Shown: in pieces, positions 1 through 10,958 of the stretch
How the letters are laid out: every line of letters begins with the position of its first letter
Position numbering within the stretch: position 1 is the stretch's first letter
NCBI GenBank assembly: GCA_949710005.1
Contig: OX453276.1
Location: forward strand, 21,910,849 to 21,974,848
DNA: 64,000 nt
Origin: Ricordea florida
Taxonomy: Eukaryota > Cnidaria > Anthozoa > Corallimorpharia > Ricordeidae
Reading direction: 5' to 3'
Notes under the pieces: model-generated
What the model was told of the DNA's origin: nothing
The model's database searches: none
Seen by the model: the letters and a program-made list of their open reading frames with translations, nothing else
Made by a program: the position numbers and the translations under genes

Positions 1-6
1 AGATGA

Positions 7-783
7 AATAAGAGAACTGGTGAAAAAGGTGGTAACAAAATTTGTAGATTTAATTTCCCTCTTCCTCCAATGCCAAGGTCTATGATCCTAGAACCTTTTA
101 AAGAAACCCATTTTAAAGAGGATGAGCTAAAAGAAATGAAAAAACAGTATGATCAAATTAAAAATCTTCTTGATGAGATGAAATATGGTCAAGATATAGC
201 ATTTGAGACATTTCTTGAAAAATTAAAACTTACACAACATCAGTATTTAAAGGCCATTGGATACTCCTTGAAACGCCCAACATTGTTCCTTAATAGGTCT
301 CCCTTTGAAATCAGAATAAACAGTTACAACCCTAACCTTTTAAAAGGCTGGAGAGCTAACATGGATCTACAATTTGTTTTGGATCCCTATGCCTGTGCTG
401 TTTATATACTCTCTTACATAACGAAGGGTCAAAGAGGAATGAGCAAACTTATAGAGACAGCATCACAGGAAGCAAAGTCTGAAAATAAAGATATTGTTAA
501 CAAAGTCAGACATATTGGTAATAAATTTCTTAATGCAGTTGAAATAAGTGCTCAGGAAGCAGTTTACTTAGTATTACAGATGCCTATGAGGAGAGCATCA
601 AGAGAATTTCAATTTATCAACACATCTAATCCAGAGGAAAGAACAATTTTGTTGAAAACACTTGAAAAAATCAAAGAATTACCAGACAAATCAACCGATC
701 TAGAGTCAGATAATGTACTTAAAAGATATCAAAGAAGACCCCGTACCTTATTAAAACCAATAAACTGCATAGGCTGTTGTTGA
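7..783 (+). pseudogene. Helitron Rep/helicase-like protein, internal fragment
   Basis: Helitron Rep proteins nick and join DNA during rolling-circle transposition. The frame is open from base 7, after a stop at 4-6, and runs to a TGA at 781. Near its start it reads a CRFNFPLPPMPR-type segment, followed by a long conserved block with RANMDLQFVLDPYACAVYI and HIGNKFLNAVEISAQEAVYL, which I recognise from the region just C-terminal of the Rep catalytic motif in animal Helitron proteins. The HUH nuclease motif itself would lie upstream and is not visible. The SF1 helicase domain is absent downstream, so the copy is truncated at both ends. A different part of the same protein family lies at 2020-2374 and 26252-26530. 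The family call is confident; the state (dead fragment) is inferred. Confidence 0.72.
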
Positions 784-1115
784 CAGAAGGAACCTAATCT
801 GATCTAATTCATGATCAATAACAGGACAGACGCACCACAAACTGACGTCAAAAGAAATTTAATTATTTTCAAAACCCATTCAAACGTAATCTATCCACGA
901 CTTATTCATAGTTTCCTTTGATTTCCTGTCACGTCAAACAATTCTTTTGAAATATGCAAACCCCATTGCTCGTCGCCAGTTTTACACGGACACTGTGACA
1001 CATGGCATCAAAACGTAAAAGTCGAGCCTTTGTTTTGAACCTGCAATCCTTTTTTAACTCGTGGATACGCGAAGCGTATTTGCGAGTTTTTGTGGGGACT
1101 CCGATATGCAAATTG

Positions 1116-1153
1116 TCACTCACTCACTCACTCACTCACTCACTCACTCACTC
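1116..1153 (+). repeat. (TCAC)n microsatellite
   Basis: Nine to ten uninterrupted TCAC units. The same tract, as GTGA/GAGT repeats, occurs at 31230-31285 in copy B, so it is part of the element and not a private expansion. Confidence 0.9.
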
Positions 1154-2019
1154 CAGTGTAGACACTCTTCGTAATTAGTCGGATAGAACTCGGGAGCACC
1201 GATATAAAGACGACAATTGTCGTCACCGAAGTCTACTGATCAAAGTTCACGCTGAAAGCGTATCGTACCGGTGCCAGAGTTTGTAATGATTTTGTAGCTT
1301 AAGAGGACGATTAGCGAGGCCCTGTTAGGGGTAAATTTCGACAAGCGACATGGCGTTGAAACGGCAACATGAAGGGGCTGGAATGGCGACGAACGACGAG
1401 CCGCTCACGGGAAATTACGACAGCGACCTTCGACCTTCGGAAATTGCGACATGAAAAGGTTTGAAACTCAGACGCGCGACATAAAGAACCTCACTAACAG
1501 GGCCTCATTAGCGGTCCTACTAAAATCAAAAGGAGTTTAAATGTTTCCAGTTAGGACAATGGCCAACTTGGAGACTGAATTTTATGAGCCTTTGACACGG
1601 CCAAGCGCTAAACGTGACCAGATGATAACTATTCGCTCTTCCAACGTTGACCGCCCTCAAGATTACAAGTAGTATATGAATTTCAGTTGGCTCGAAAGTT
1701 ATTTGAATATGAAGGTGCATGCCGTGACGGAGAACCATGAAGATTACAATGTAAGAAAGTCATTAAAGGGTTCGAAAAAGAGTAAGTCAGTAAGCGTTAT
1801 ATTATATACAATACACCACAAGCCGTTACAATGAAAAGTTTTCTGTCTATTGATTTCCGAATTTACCTTGAAGTGAACTAGATTGTGTTGAAGTAGACAT
1901 GTTGGAAAAGTAGGCTTACCTGTTTTGCTTACTGTTGTGTGACTCATCATATTTACATTGTAAAAACAAGAAGTTATGAGGATAAAAACAAAGATGTATT
2001 GCTGTATTGATGATGGCAA

Positions 2020-2374
2020 GTGTTATTCAGCCTTTTAAGTGCAACCCTGAATATATATACCACTGATAACCTAAAATCAAATGATAATGTAAATAAACTA
2101 ATTCAACTTGATAAAGGATTGAGAGTCTTAAGGATTTTAAGATCATCACTAACATACTTTGCAAAAATGCAAGAAAGACTTGTTTGGTATGATTTGTCAG
2201 CTGGGCAATCCTACTTGGTTTTGTTCATTATCAGCTGCAGAATCAAGGTGGATATTTCTGTTGAAAACATTGAATAGACTTGTAGACAACAAAAACTATA
2301 ATGATGATAAAATTGACAATGTCATGGCAACAAAATTCAGACCTTATTCAGAAGGACCCTGTTACATGTGTTAG
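2020..2374 (+). pseudogene. Helitron Rep N-terminal fragment, frameshifted
   Basis: Two overlapping frames carry one protein: first a frame with KLIQLDKGLRVLRILRSS, then, after a frameshift near 2160, a frame with [25 protein letters not shown]-type text. This matches the conserved N-terminal domain of animal Helitron Rep proteins, where a lysine-rich segment precedes a QLG-PTLF-SFSAAE block. The same broken piece is present on the minus strand in copy B at 26252-26530, so the break is older than the duplication. Not functional. Confidence 0.6.
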
Positions 2375-2717
2375 AAACTTTGAACACACAGACAGTGAGC
2401 AGCAGGATACCAGAACTACATTTGATTTCGGTGCCATTTAATCCTGTACCCTTATGTTAAGTTATCAAATTTTTTTAACAACTGTATGCCTTATAACTGA
2501 TGCCTAGTGTAGTCAAATGATTGGCGTCATGTACTCACTGTATGTTTATTTCCAAAAGCTACTCAGCTCCCTGGTCACTTTTATTATAGATTATTAAAAT
2601 TATCTTCAAGTTCATTCAATCACAACTCTGAAAAACACCTTGCTAATTTTAAAACTATTTCTTTTTTCTCTGTTTTGTAAACATATCCACGAGTTCACCA
2701 TAGTCCTATTTTGATTT

Positions 2718-2975
2718 GATGTGGAGCCAGCTGAAATTCGTTAATGGTACTGAGTACTGCGCATGTCTTAAAAATTGTGTTTGCGGAAACAAGGCTAAAT
2801 CTAACACCCTTCTAAAATGCCGCTTCTTAGGCAAGTTTGTACATTTAACCTTCTCAATAATCATATTGGAAGTGATATACAGTATGCTGTTATGAAACTT
2901 TGAATGGTGTCACGTGACACTCCAACTGGAATCTGAAATGATAATGAGTGGTATACCTGTGCCTAAAGCTTTTAG
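2718..2975 (+). repeat. Left inverted repeat arm
   Basis: Starts near 'gtggagccagctgaaattc' and ends near 'gtatacctgtgcctaaagct'. Aligns by eye over its whole length with the reverse complement of 9819-10075, with scattered substitutions and a few small indels. Contains the palindrome 'gtgtcacgtgacac'. Confidence 0.75.
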
Positions 2976-3427
2976 ATACAAGTATTCAGTGTTTTGGGGT
3001 AAAAAAAGTGCAGGTCATTCACTAACGTGATTCCTGTTGGTTTCAGTTAAAAATTAGTACAACTAAATAGGACAGGTCCACGACTCTGCCCGAAAATAAG
3101 GCTGCTAGAAAACTTAAGAATATATAAATGCCAAAGGGACCAATTCCTTGGTGCAATGAAACTGAATACAAATTTAACAAGAATAGGGTTTCAAAAATAC
3201 AGTTTACCCTGAATGAAAACCTGATGCGTTGCTTAGCTTTAAAAGAAATTGAGACATTAATAGCACGCAAAACACTCTTAAAACCCTTTATTTTTGCACT
3301 CTGAGTTGGGATTTGAAATCGTTTCCATTGAGTAATCACTGTTATTTTCCCTTTTTGTTTAACAATTTGTTACTGAACCGTTCCCTCCGTTGAATATTGT
3401 AAGTGTTGTTTGCTTTTAAAAGGCGGC

Positions 3428-3895
3428 CCTAGTTGCAGTTGCCACCACAGTTGCGCAGACCTGTACATATCAAATTTGCTTTTGCGCACTTACAACGTCC
3501 TCTACAAGCAGTCTTACACCTGCAGCGGATTAGTTCATAGCATGAATCTTTAGCTTGTTGGGGAGTTATCCAGTGAGGAACCCAGGCACTGCCTTCATGC
3601 TGCCATCCCCGTTGAGAAGGACATGGTAATACTAGCTAGCTCTTTCAGAACGTTCTGTGCCCAGACATAACCCCCTTGAAACATTGCCCTCTTAGTATGA
3701 TTAACAGGTGCCGCTCTGGTGGGTGGAATACTGTGGAGGCTTCTTTACGTTTTGGAGAAAAGCTCTTGCTTTGCTTCGTTGACACTAGTGAGGCTGCTTG
3801 TTCTGTCAGAGAGGAGAATCACTAATCTCTCGATTACTTCCAAGTATTTCTCACTGATGTCTTCGGGTGACGTTGACAGAGCTCTGAGAACTGGT
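3428..3895 (-). pseudogene. Cys-rich transposon-associated protein, C-terminal part (severed by Gypsy)
   Basis: Read leftward from 3895, this is the continuation of the frame at 8726-9171, from which it is separated by the Gypsy element and its 5-bp target duplication. After about 60 residues containing DISEKYLEVIERLVILL it picks up stops and frameshifts. It then ends in a Cys-rich tail of the CRCKTACRGRCKCAKA type followed by CTGLRNCGGNC. I know this tail from a large cnidarian protein family of unknown function, in which it follows a block with TGCDTVSxFxGRGKKTAW. Function unknown; decayed copy. Confidence 0.55.
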
Positions 3896-4006
3896 TGAAA
3901 TATCCACTACGCACACACCGCCATCATGGTTGGAAAGGCTGTTTTTAATGGTAAACATCACGTGATATAGGTACGGAATGCGTGCAAAGTTACATGGTAT
4001 ACCACA
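3896..4006 (-). repeat. Gypsy element 1, 3' LTR
   Basis: 111 bp, plus-strand start 'tgaaatatccactacgc' and end 'ggtataccaca'. Nearly identical to 8610-8720, the one clear difference being a base near the outer plus-strand start (TGAAAT versus TGTAAT). Confidence 0.9.
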
Positions 4007-4017
4007 TCCCTCCCCAA
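4007..4017 (-). other. Polypurine tract of Gypsy element 1
   Basis: On the minus strand a purine run (TTGGGGAGGGA) directly abuts the 3' LTR, the position from which plus-strand DNA synthesis is primed in LTR elements. Confidence 0.7.
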
Positions 4018-4099
4018 CATTACAAAGTGTGTTACTCAGCATATCTGGAAATAATAACAACAAAAATGAGGGTTCTATGCTTTAAGGCAATGTCTCTTG

Positions 4100-7000
4100 T
4101 TAGGTTAGCACGTAGTCGTTTAAGTAGGAGGGTTTCCTTCTGGTTCTCTGGGGTCTGCATGATTCTGGGTCAGCTTTGGTCTGTCTTTCACTTGATTGTA
4201 TATGGTCACTTGCTGTCCCTGTTTGCTCTACGTTTTGCTCCTCTGATTGTTCTTTCCTCTTGTTCTCATCTTCCGTTGCTGAGATAGATGGTTTCTCAAC
4301 ATCTCTTGGCAATGAATTCAACTTCTCCAGGTTTAGGTCAGTTGTTGTGCTTGATTCTCCTGCTTCAATGATCCCTCGGTCATCTGCGGAGTTGATAACT
4401 GCGTTTACAAGTTTGAAGTGGCTGATATCTCTGCAGATTGTTCTTTAATCAGTAGCTCGTCTAGCTGTGATTCTGGATCCATTTATCTCATACACAATGT
4501 AGAACACGGGTTCATATGGCGTACTCCATTTGGTTTTTTTCTCTTGCTTGACCAACACATAGTCACCCAGCAAAAGTCTTGTTTGTCCTGTGTTTCTGCC
4601 TTCTCTGTTCTGTTTCATTTTCTGTTTATACACCTCATCTCTCTCATCTATGATGTTGTCCTTCTCAGATCTCTGCACTTTTGGCTGAATGTGATCCAAC
4701 TTGGTCCTTACGGTTGTTCCTCTCATTGCGTCATAAGGGGTGGTTCCTGTGGCTGGATGTGGGGTTGATCTGTATGCAGTCAGCATGTCCTGTATTGCAT
4801 TCTGTCTCTCTAGGCAGTCTTTTCCTTGTAGGTGTGCAATCTGTTCGTTCTTGTTTAGCATTTGCATGAATCGCTCGACTTCCCCATTTGCTCTAGGGTG
4901 CAGTGGCGTAATCTTGTGGTGTTCAAATCCTTCTTCAAGCGCAAATTCTTGGAAGTCTTTCGAATTGAATGGTGGTCCGTTGTCGCTCTCTACTCTCTTT
5001 GGAGTTCCATAGGTTGCGAATATGTGCTTCAGTCTCTCTTTGTTGACTTTGAAATTGGTTGAGGGTACTGCTTCTACTACTGGGTATCTGGTTCTCTTGT
5101 CAATAAGTACAAGGTTGTAGTGGCCATCTGGGTATGGTCCACCATGGTCGATGGATACTGTATCCCAAGGGTGGCTAGGGATCTTTGTCACCTTAATGGG
5201 TTCTTCTCTCTTCTCCTTCGTAGCTACTTGACATTCGTAACACTGGTTGATTGCTGCATCAATCATACTGTTCATCAGGGGGAACCAGTACTTCTCTCTC
5301 AATAGCTGTTTGGTCTTAGTCTTCCCCAAGTGTCCAAGGTTGTGTCCTAGCTTGACTACTTTCTTCTGTATAGTAGCCGGTAGCACTATACGCTGTTCTC
5401 TGAAAATTAGTCCTTCTGCGATTGACAACTCTTGCTTCACGTGGAGGTATGGTTCCAGGTCTTTGTCTCGCCTGTGCTTCTCCCAGTCTCCCTTCACGAT
5501 TCTCTTCGCTAGTTTTTGCATCATTTTATCTTTCAGGGTTTCTTCTCTAATCCTTGCGATGACTACAGCGTGTTTTGTGTTCACAATCCATCTGATGATC
5601 GTTTCAGTGCTGTCATCCCCTGTTTCAGGCAGTGGGTGCCTGGAAAGAAAGTCTAGGGGGTCCGCTTCATCTTTCCCAGGCTCGTACATCAGCTCATAGT
5701 CAACGTCCTGCATTTCAATTACCCATTTTTTGATTCTGGGTGGCATTGCAGCTTTTGCTTTATTGAATAAGGGTAACAATGGTTTGTGCGCTGTGACAAT
5801 ACGGAATCTTGGGGCTCCAAGCAAGTAAACTCGTAGTCGTTCTTTAGCCCACTTGATGGCTAGCGCGTCTTTCTCGGTTTGGCTGTATCTTTTCTCGGTT
5901 TCTGTCATTGTGCGACTGATAAAATGCACTGGCTGTATACCCTTGTCAGTCTTTTGCAGTAGGGCTGCTGATAAGCCTGGGTTGTAGCTTGCTTCTGTGC
6001 GCAGGATTATAGGTCTGGATGGGTCAAAGAATGCCATTGTCTTGTCACTTGAGATGCTCTCTTGTATCTTCCTGAATGCTTTTTCTTCTTCTTTTTCCCA
6101 TTTGAATTTTGTGTCTTTCCGGGTTAGCTGATAAAGTGGTGCTGCTATGGCTGCATAGTTGCTGATGAAGTTGTCCAGGTAGCCAGCCATTCCAAGAAAA
6201 CTCCGGACTGCTTCTTTGCTTTCTGGAGGGCTGCAATCCTTGATTGCTCTTACTTTATCTGGTGACGGTTTCGGTCCGTTCTTGGTGAAGATATGTCCAA
6301 AGAACTCAATCTGCTCTTTCCCGAATTGGCATTTCTCTTTGTTAAATGTTACTCCATGATCTCTTGCTCGCTGGAGGACGCTCTTCAGTACTTCTTTGTG
6401 TTCTGCTTTATCTCTTCCCCCGAGGAGTATGTCGTCTCTTTGGTTCATACAGTGGGGTATGTCTCCGAAGGCTCTGAACATTGCTTCATCAAAAACATCT
6501 TGTGAGGATTTAGCTCCGAATGCCAGTCTCTTTGGTCTGTAATTTCCCTACGGTGTGCTGAATGTTGCTACCTGTCTCGTGGAAGGGTCTAGTGTCACTT
6601 GGTGATAGCCTTGTCTCAAGTCCAATTTCGTGAAGATCTTGCAGTCATGCAAGCGGTAGATAAAATCTTCAACTCTTGGTGACTGGACACATCTGCTGCG
6701 TTTCATGGCTTCGTTGGGTATTCGCATGTCAATGCTTGCTCTGATCATCTGAGATTTTAATTCTTCATTCTTAATATCAGTATACTTGGGTTTAGGCTGC
6801 ACAACTAGGGGTGAGCCCCATGTGATGGTTTCCCCATCTGGGACTTTTTCGAATATGTTTTCCTTTACTCCCTGCTCAAGCCATTCTTTGAGAGGTTTTT
6901 GCAGATGATATGGGACTGGGCGTGGTTTCTGGGCCACTGGAATAGCTTCTGGATCCATCTCTAGCTTGACTTCTATTTCTTTGCCTGTACGCTTGTCGCG

Positions 7001-7591
7001 GAAGCATCCTATCCCTTGAAAAGTGTCATTGTATTCACTGAGTAATGCTTCAATGTCATCTGGCAGCTTCACTGACTTGATGCTGAGCTCATTGGTTTCT
7101 TTAAGTGTTCCGTCAGGGTCAATCTTGATCATTCCCAGTTCAACTAGTATGTTCTTGCTTAGGAGTGGAGGGGAGTCCATTTTTCCCTCAATCACTAAGA
7201 ACTTGCTTTTTGCTCCTCGATTCTTGTTCCGAATTGTTGTATGAAGTTCTCCTTTAACTACCAGATCAGATTGGAGAGTCTTCAATGTGTCTTTGCTTGG
7301 ATTTACTTCTCTGATTTCCTTTGATCTGTGTTTTAGGGCTCTGAATTGGTACTCGTCCATCACGTTCATACTTGCTCCACTGTCGGGTTCTACGTGTGCG
7401 TCAATGTCTCCTATTCTGACAAGAACAGTATCCTGTGTTCTACCCGATCTCAGTTTCTTTGCTCGATGTAAGACGTGTATTCGCCTGAAGGTATTCGCGA
7501 TCTGATTTGCTGTTCCGTGACTCTTTGCTTTTCTCTTGTCTCTTGTCTGATCCTGAACTACAGCATATTGCATAATGATTGTATTTACCAT
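4100..7591 (-). pseudogene. pol: Gypsy element 1 Pol polyprotein, with in-frame stops
   Basis: Single minus-strand frame read from 7591 to about 4100. The aspartic protease has the active-site text EPDSGAS, near residues 70-76. Reverse transcriptase follows with KLDLRQGYHQV and a QRDDILLGG catalytic segment. RNase H reads RTEASYNPGLSA. Integrase has a zinc-binding HLGKTKTKQLL...CYECQ block, a DDE core with SIDHGG and SDNGPPF, and an HPRANGEVERF block. A TAG at 6548-6550 interrupts RT between the LDLRQGYHQ motif and the catalytic DD. A TAA at 4445-4447 precedes the C-terminal tail, which ends RPQRTRRKPSYLNDYV. There is no other frameshift, so the copy is fairly young. Confidence 0.9.
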
Positions 7592-8628
7592 ACTTCAGGC
7601 ACTGCTTACCATAAGCTGGGCAGTTGCGTCCAGGGGAATGGAGTTCTGTTTTTCCACAGTATTGGCAGCTATTCTTGGTATTTCCTTCTTCTTTCTTGTG
7701 TTCATGCTTGTGGTTTTCTTGCTTTGGAAATTTCTTGTTCGGTAAGCTTGGGTATCTTGCACCTCTTCTAGCATTTCTCTGATATCTTCCCCATTGATGT
7801 TTCACCTTGGAGATTTTGTAATCTTCTTTCATGTCTCTTACTTGCTGGTTAATATCTTCTTTTTGGCGGGCTTCTTCGAGGAATTGGTCCAGTGTCCACC
7901 TCGTCTGTATGCTTTTCTTAATAAGTTCGTTGTCTTTGATTGTCTGTATCAGCTGTCTGTATCAGGGATCCTATCATCAGTCTGGTCGCCGAATTCACAA
8001 TCTTTCGCCTTCTCGCGTAGCCGCGCTGTGTAGTTTACGATATTTTCTCCCGTTTCTTGTCGTTGTTTGCTGAACGTGTATCTCGCATGCTGTTTGTTTT
8101 TCTTCGGTAGAAAGTGATTGTTGAGTTTCCGGATTAGTTTCTTGTAGTCGTTATCTTCTTCAATAGGAGCAACATCTGGAAGGTTTCGGGCGAGTTTCTT
8201 GATTTCTTGTCCGCCGTAGATTTTGAGGGCGCTTACTTTGTCTTTCACGGCCTTGATTTCAAAATACTCGTTTCTTCTTCGAAGTCTTCGAGCCATTCCT
8301 GCCACGCTCGGCCAGTTTCTAAAGGGTTGTCTGGAATCTTAAACGGGTTTAATCTAAGTGATTTTCCGAAGGTTCAGACTCGAATTTCTGTTGGGTTGCT
8401 TGTGCTGCTAGTTCCTTCGTTTGACATTTTTTTTTCTAGCACGAGCTCCACGATGTCCGATGCTCTTGATGTCTTCTTTCTATTTTTTTTTGCTAATCTC
8501 GCAAGTATTCTCTTGGTTGGTTTTCTCTTCTCTTTTGCTGTATTTTCTCTTTGATCATCTGCTGATTTTTCTTCTTCTTGCAGCGTGTTTTCGTCTTCCT
8601 CGTCGCCAATGTAATATCCACTACGCAC
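7440..8628 (-). pseudogene. gag: Gypsy element 1 Gag, frameshifted
   Basis: Gag packages the element RNA. Three minus-strand frames together cover it: 8374-8628 (charged N-terminus), 7949-8305 (capsid-like helices with LNNHFLPKKNKQHARYTFSKQRQ) and 7440-7832. The last has a zinc-knuckle-like block CQYCGKTELHSPGRNCPAYGKQC with the CxxC spacing, then a weaker second knuckle. It overlaps pol in another frame, as gag and pol often do. At least two frameshifts separate the three parts, so no intact Gag can be made. Confidence 0.75.
8592..8609 (-). other. Primer-binding site region of Gypsy element 1
   Basis: Immediately inside the 5' LTR the minus strand reads TTGGCGACGAGGA. The same core GGCGACGAGGA sits just inside the 5' LTR of the otherwise different Gypsy element at 31687, which argues for a shared tRNA primer. 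The tRNA is not identified here. Confidence 0.6.
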
Positions 8629-8720
8629 ACACCGCCATCATGGTTGGAAAGGCTGTTTTTAATGGTAAACATCACGTGATATAGGTACGGAATGCGTGCA
8701 AAGTTACATGGTATACCACA
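8610..8720 (-). repeat. Gypsy element 1, 5' LTR
   Basis: 111-bp partner of 3896-4006, upstream of gag in the minus orientation. The target duplication ctggt follows at 8721-8725. Confidence 0.9.
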
Positions 8721-8725
8721 CTGGT

Positions 8726-9171
8726 GTAAGTTCGGGAAACGCTTTCCACACTTCCCACGCTGTCTTTTTCCATCGTCCACCGAAGAATGACACTGTATCG
8801 CATCCTGTTATTGCGTGGAACATCGGTAATGCTGAAGACTTGTCTTGGCCTAGAGATGCAACAAGAGAATGTGCAGGTAGGTTGTGTAGATACTTTCCAG
8901 AACCGTAGGCAATCCACAGTTCATCTGCGAGAATAGTGTTCGCAACTGAAATGGCTAAGACAACCACATCTGTATCATTGCTTCTGATCTTTATCCGCGT
9001 ATGACCAGACAAGCTGGCATCTAATGCATAAACCATCAAGCGGGTACCTGCCTCTTCGTGGGTGCAAGGTTGTAGGATAGGAAGTACCATTCTAATGGTT
9101 GTTGAGAAGACACCGTCGCCATGCGTAGTAGAGACTTTATAAGTAGTATATCCACAAAGGTGGCTCTTCAC
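8726..9171 (-). pseudogene. Cys-rich transposon-associated protein, central part (severed by Gypsy)
   Basis: The minus-strand frame carries a PCTHEEAGTRLMVYALDA block, an IKIRSNDTDVVVLAISVA block with two nearby aspartates, and FHAITGCDTVSFFGGRWKKTAW. I recognise this layout from an abundant, unnamed protein family in cnidarian genomes that usually lies in mobile DNA. The DTDVV segment recalls a PIN- or nuclease-like aspartate pair, which is only a guess. The coding region is cut at 8725 by the Gypsy element and upstream at about 9176 by a LINE tail. The rest of its C-terminus is at 3428-3895. Confidence 0.65.
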
Positions 9172-9176
9172 CTACT

Positions 9177-9600
9177 AATATACTAACTACTAACACTAAT
9201 ATATTAACTACAAATACTAATGTACTACAAAATCACAATCAGTTATTGTACAAAATAAAATCTCAGTTAAGAGGATATTATAAAATACAATAAAAAATGG
9301 AAAAAAATAGAATGCCTTAGAAAGTTCTTTAAGAGTCTAACTTTTTTGTCATATAGTCAGTTTCCTGACTTCGCTTGTCAAGTAACGTATTAAATAATCT
9401 CCCTGGCGAGTCCTGGAAGGAAGCGCTTTCATGATCAGTTGGAATTGTCAACTTTGGTGCTTCAAGAGATCTTAAATTATAGGCACTGACAGTATGAAAT
9501 TTAAGGCGCAGGTAATCTGGCCAAGTATTATCGTGAAGGGATTCCATCAAAGAAGTTTTTTTTTTGACAAAAGACCTCATAAAATGTTATTCAGTTTCCC
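9177..9600 (-). mobile_element. LINE 3' end fragment
   Basis: The minus strand encodes the tail of a LINE ORF2: WPDYLRLKFHTVSAYNLRSLEAPKLTIP and then GRLFNTLLDKRS. This matches the usual C-terminal YNLRS...P...W/FN-LP region of non-LTR elements. An AT-rich tail of TTAGTAT-like repeats follows at 9177-9230. The 5' part is missing, as expected for a 5'-truncated insertion. Confidence 0.65.
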
Positions 9601-9818
9601 GTTTCCTTTTTAGATATCTAATTGTAATATCTTATTGTTTTTGTAAGCTACGCATGAAAAACAACATATTCTGCCCGCTTTGATTCAGCCTCGGTTTCAT
9701 GCAGGGTTATTTACTGTCATTCACTTTGCATTCACTTTTTAGCTGTTTTGCTCCTTTTTCTGAAAAAAATCGGCAAAATGAATTTTCTACTAATATTTAC
9801 TACAAAAACGCTCAGAAA

Positions 9819-10075
9819 CCTAAAGCTTCAGCCACAGGTATACCACTCATCATCATTTCAGATTCCAATTGGAGTGTCACGTGACACCATTCAAAGTTTT
9901 ATTACAGCATACTGTATTTTACTTCCATTATGATTATTGAGAAGGTTGAGTGTACAAACTTACCTAAAAAAGGTATTTTAGAAGCGTTTTTAATTTAGCC
10001 TCGTTTGCAAGTAGACAATTATTAAGACATGCGCAGTACTCAGTACCATTAGTGAATTTCAGCTGGCTCCATATC
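9819..10075 (-). repeat. Right inverted repeat arm
   Basis: Inverted partner of 2718-2975, sharing the 'gtgtcacgtgacacc' palindrome and the outer 'gagccagctgaaattc' in reverse complement. Confidence 0.75.
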
Positions 10076-10317
10076 AAAAAATGTTGGCATTAGGGATGCT
10101 AGTAATCTGGCAAAGTTTCATTCTTTTATCAAAAGTGAACAATTCAGCATATTTTTGGACGATAAGGGCCGGACTATAGCGGACGAAGCTTTTTTATTCT
10201 ACTTTACCAAGCCTTCTTAGCATAAGATGTATTCTTAAGTTGCCAGTGATTCTAATACATTCTTAGGCTTTCCAGAATGTTGATAAGATCTGCTTATTCC
10301 ATTATTCACTTATTACC

Positions 10318-10680
10318 GCCGACCAGTTAGCTCAGTTGGTAGAGCACTGGACTACTGTGCGGAAGGTCGCGGGTTCAAATCCCGGCCGGACCAACACTCA
10401 TGGTCTTAAAATAATTGAGTAGAAAGTGCTGCCTTAAATTTGTAATGACATCTGCAAATGGTTAGACTTTCTGGTCTTCTCGGATAAGGCGATAAACCGT
10501 AGGCCCCGTCTCACAACTCTATCAGTAATGTGGGACGTAAAAGAATCCATGGCACTGTTCGCAAAGAGTAGGGTGTGTTCCCGGTGTCATGGTCTATTGG
10601 TCTGATTGTAATGCGCATATGATTATTTGTATAGAATATGCGCAATAGAAATGGAGTATATTATTATTATTATTTTGATA
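10318..10680 (+). mobile_element. tRNA-derived SINE
   Basis: The head has a box-A-like 'tagctcagttggtagagc' and a box B 'gggttcaaatcc' at 10371-10382, forming a tRNA-like 5' end. The anticodon arm does not pair well, so it is not a working tRNA gene. About 270 nt of body follow, with a 'ttctcggataaggcgataaaccgtaggcc' stretch, and the element ends in TTATTATTATTATT (10660-10675). The head, unique body and A/T-rich trinucleotide tail are the standard SINE layout. RNA polymerase III would transcribe it. Confidence 0.65.
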
Positions 10681-10958
10681 AAAATGAACAGTGAAAGCCT
10701 GAGCACAGACATAAGTGGAATGCATATCCGAACTAGGAGGCTAAGAGGGATTCTTGAGGGGTCATAAAGACGATTTGTATTGAAAATCTCATTGACGTTT
10801 TCCGTAGGGAAGTTGAGATCTTGTATTGGATTTTTGTTCTGGCCCGGAGAGAAACCCTTCTGGCCCGGAGAGTAAGTGAAATGAATGCAAATAAACAAGT
10901 ATAATCATTTTAATTCTTAATTTAATAAAAATCTACTTAAATGTGTCTCACTGTCAAA

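Larger units (their letters stand above)
1036..2716. mobile_element. Repeat copy A, Helitron-derived non-autonomous element
   Basis: About 1.7 kb found again in reverse orientation at about 25889-31360 (copy B). Homology begins near 'aactcgtggata' at 1045 and ends near 'tatccacgagttcacc' around 2700, so short inverted ends (aactcgtggata) are present. It includes a (TCAC)n tract and a Helitron Rep-like coding remnant. No intact gene is seen. The Helitron origin is inferred from the coding remnant; the terminal inverted match is not a typical Helitron feature. Confidence 0.6.
3896..8720 (-). mobile_element. Ty3/Gypsy LTR retrotransposon (element 1), minus orientation
   Basis: 4,825 bp bounded by 111-bp LTRs that begin TG and end CA. 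The 5-bp target duplication ctggt lies at 3891-3895 and 8721-8725. On the minus strand it encodes Gag with a zinc knuckle, then protease, reverse transcriptase, RNase H and integrase in that order, the Gypsy order. The gag region is frameshifted and pol carries two in-frame stops, so the copy is not autonomous. It is inserted into a gene of the Cys-rich family. A decayed relative of its pol lies at 60240-61275. Confidence 0.92.
2718..10075. mobile_element. Composite region bounded by ~258-bp inverted repeats
   Basis: The left arm (2718-2975) and right arm (9819-10075) are inverted copies. Between them lies a minus-strand gene of a Cys-rich family, interrupted by a LINE tail and a full Gypsy element. 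I infer a DNA transposon that carried the gene. No clear target-site duplication is visible next to the arms, so the outer boundary is uncertain by a few bases. Confidence 0.5.

Noticed and set aside
4445-6548. A -1 frameshift between the two halves of Gypsy element 1 pol
   Set aside because: Both halves are in the same frame; the break is a simple TAG codon at 6548-6550.
10319-10394. A tRNA gene
   Set aside because: Boxes A and B are good, but the anticodon stem cannot pair and the sequence runs into a SINE body, so it is a SINE head.
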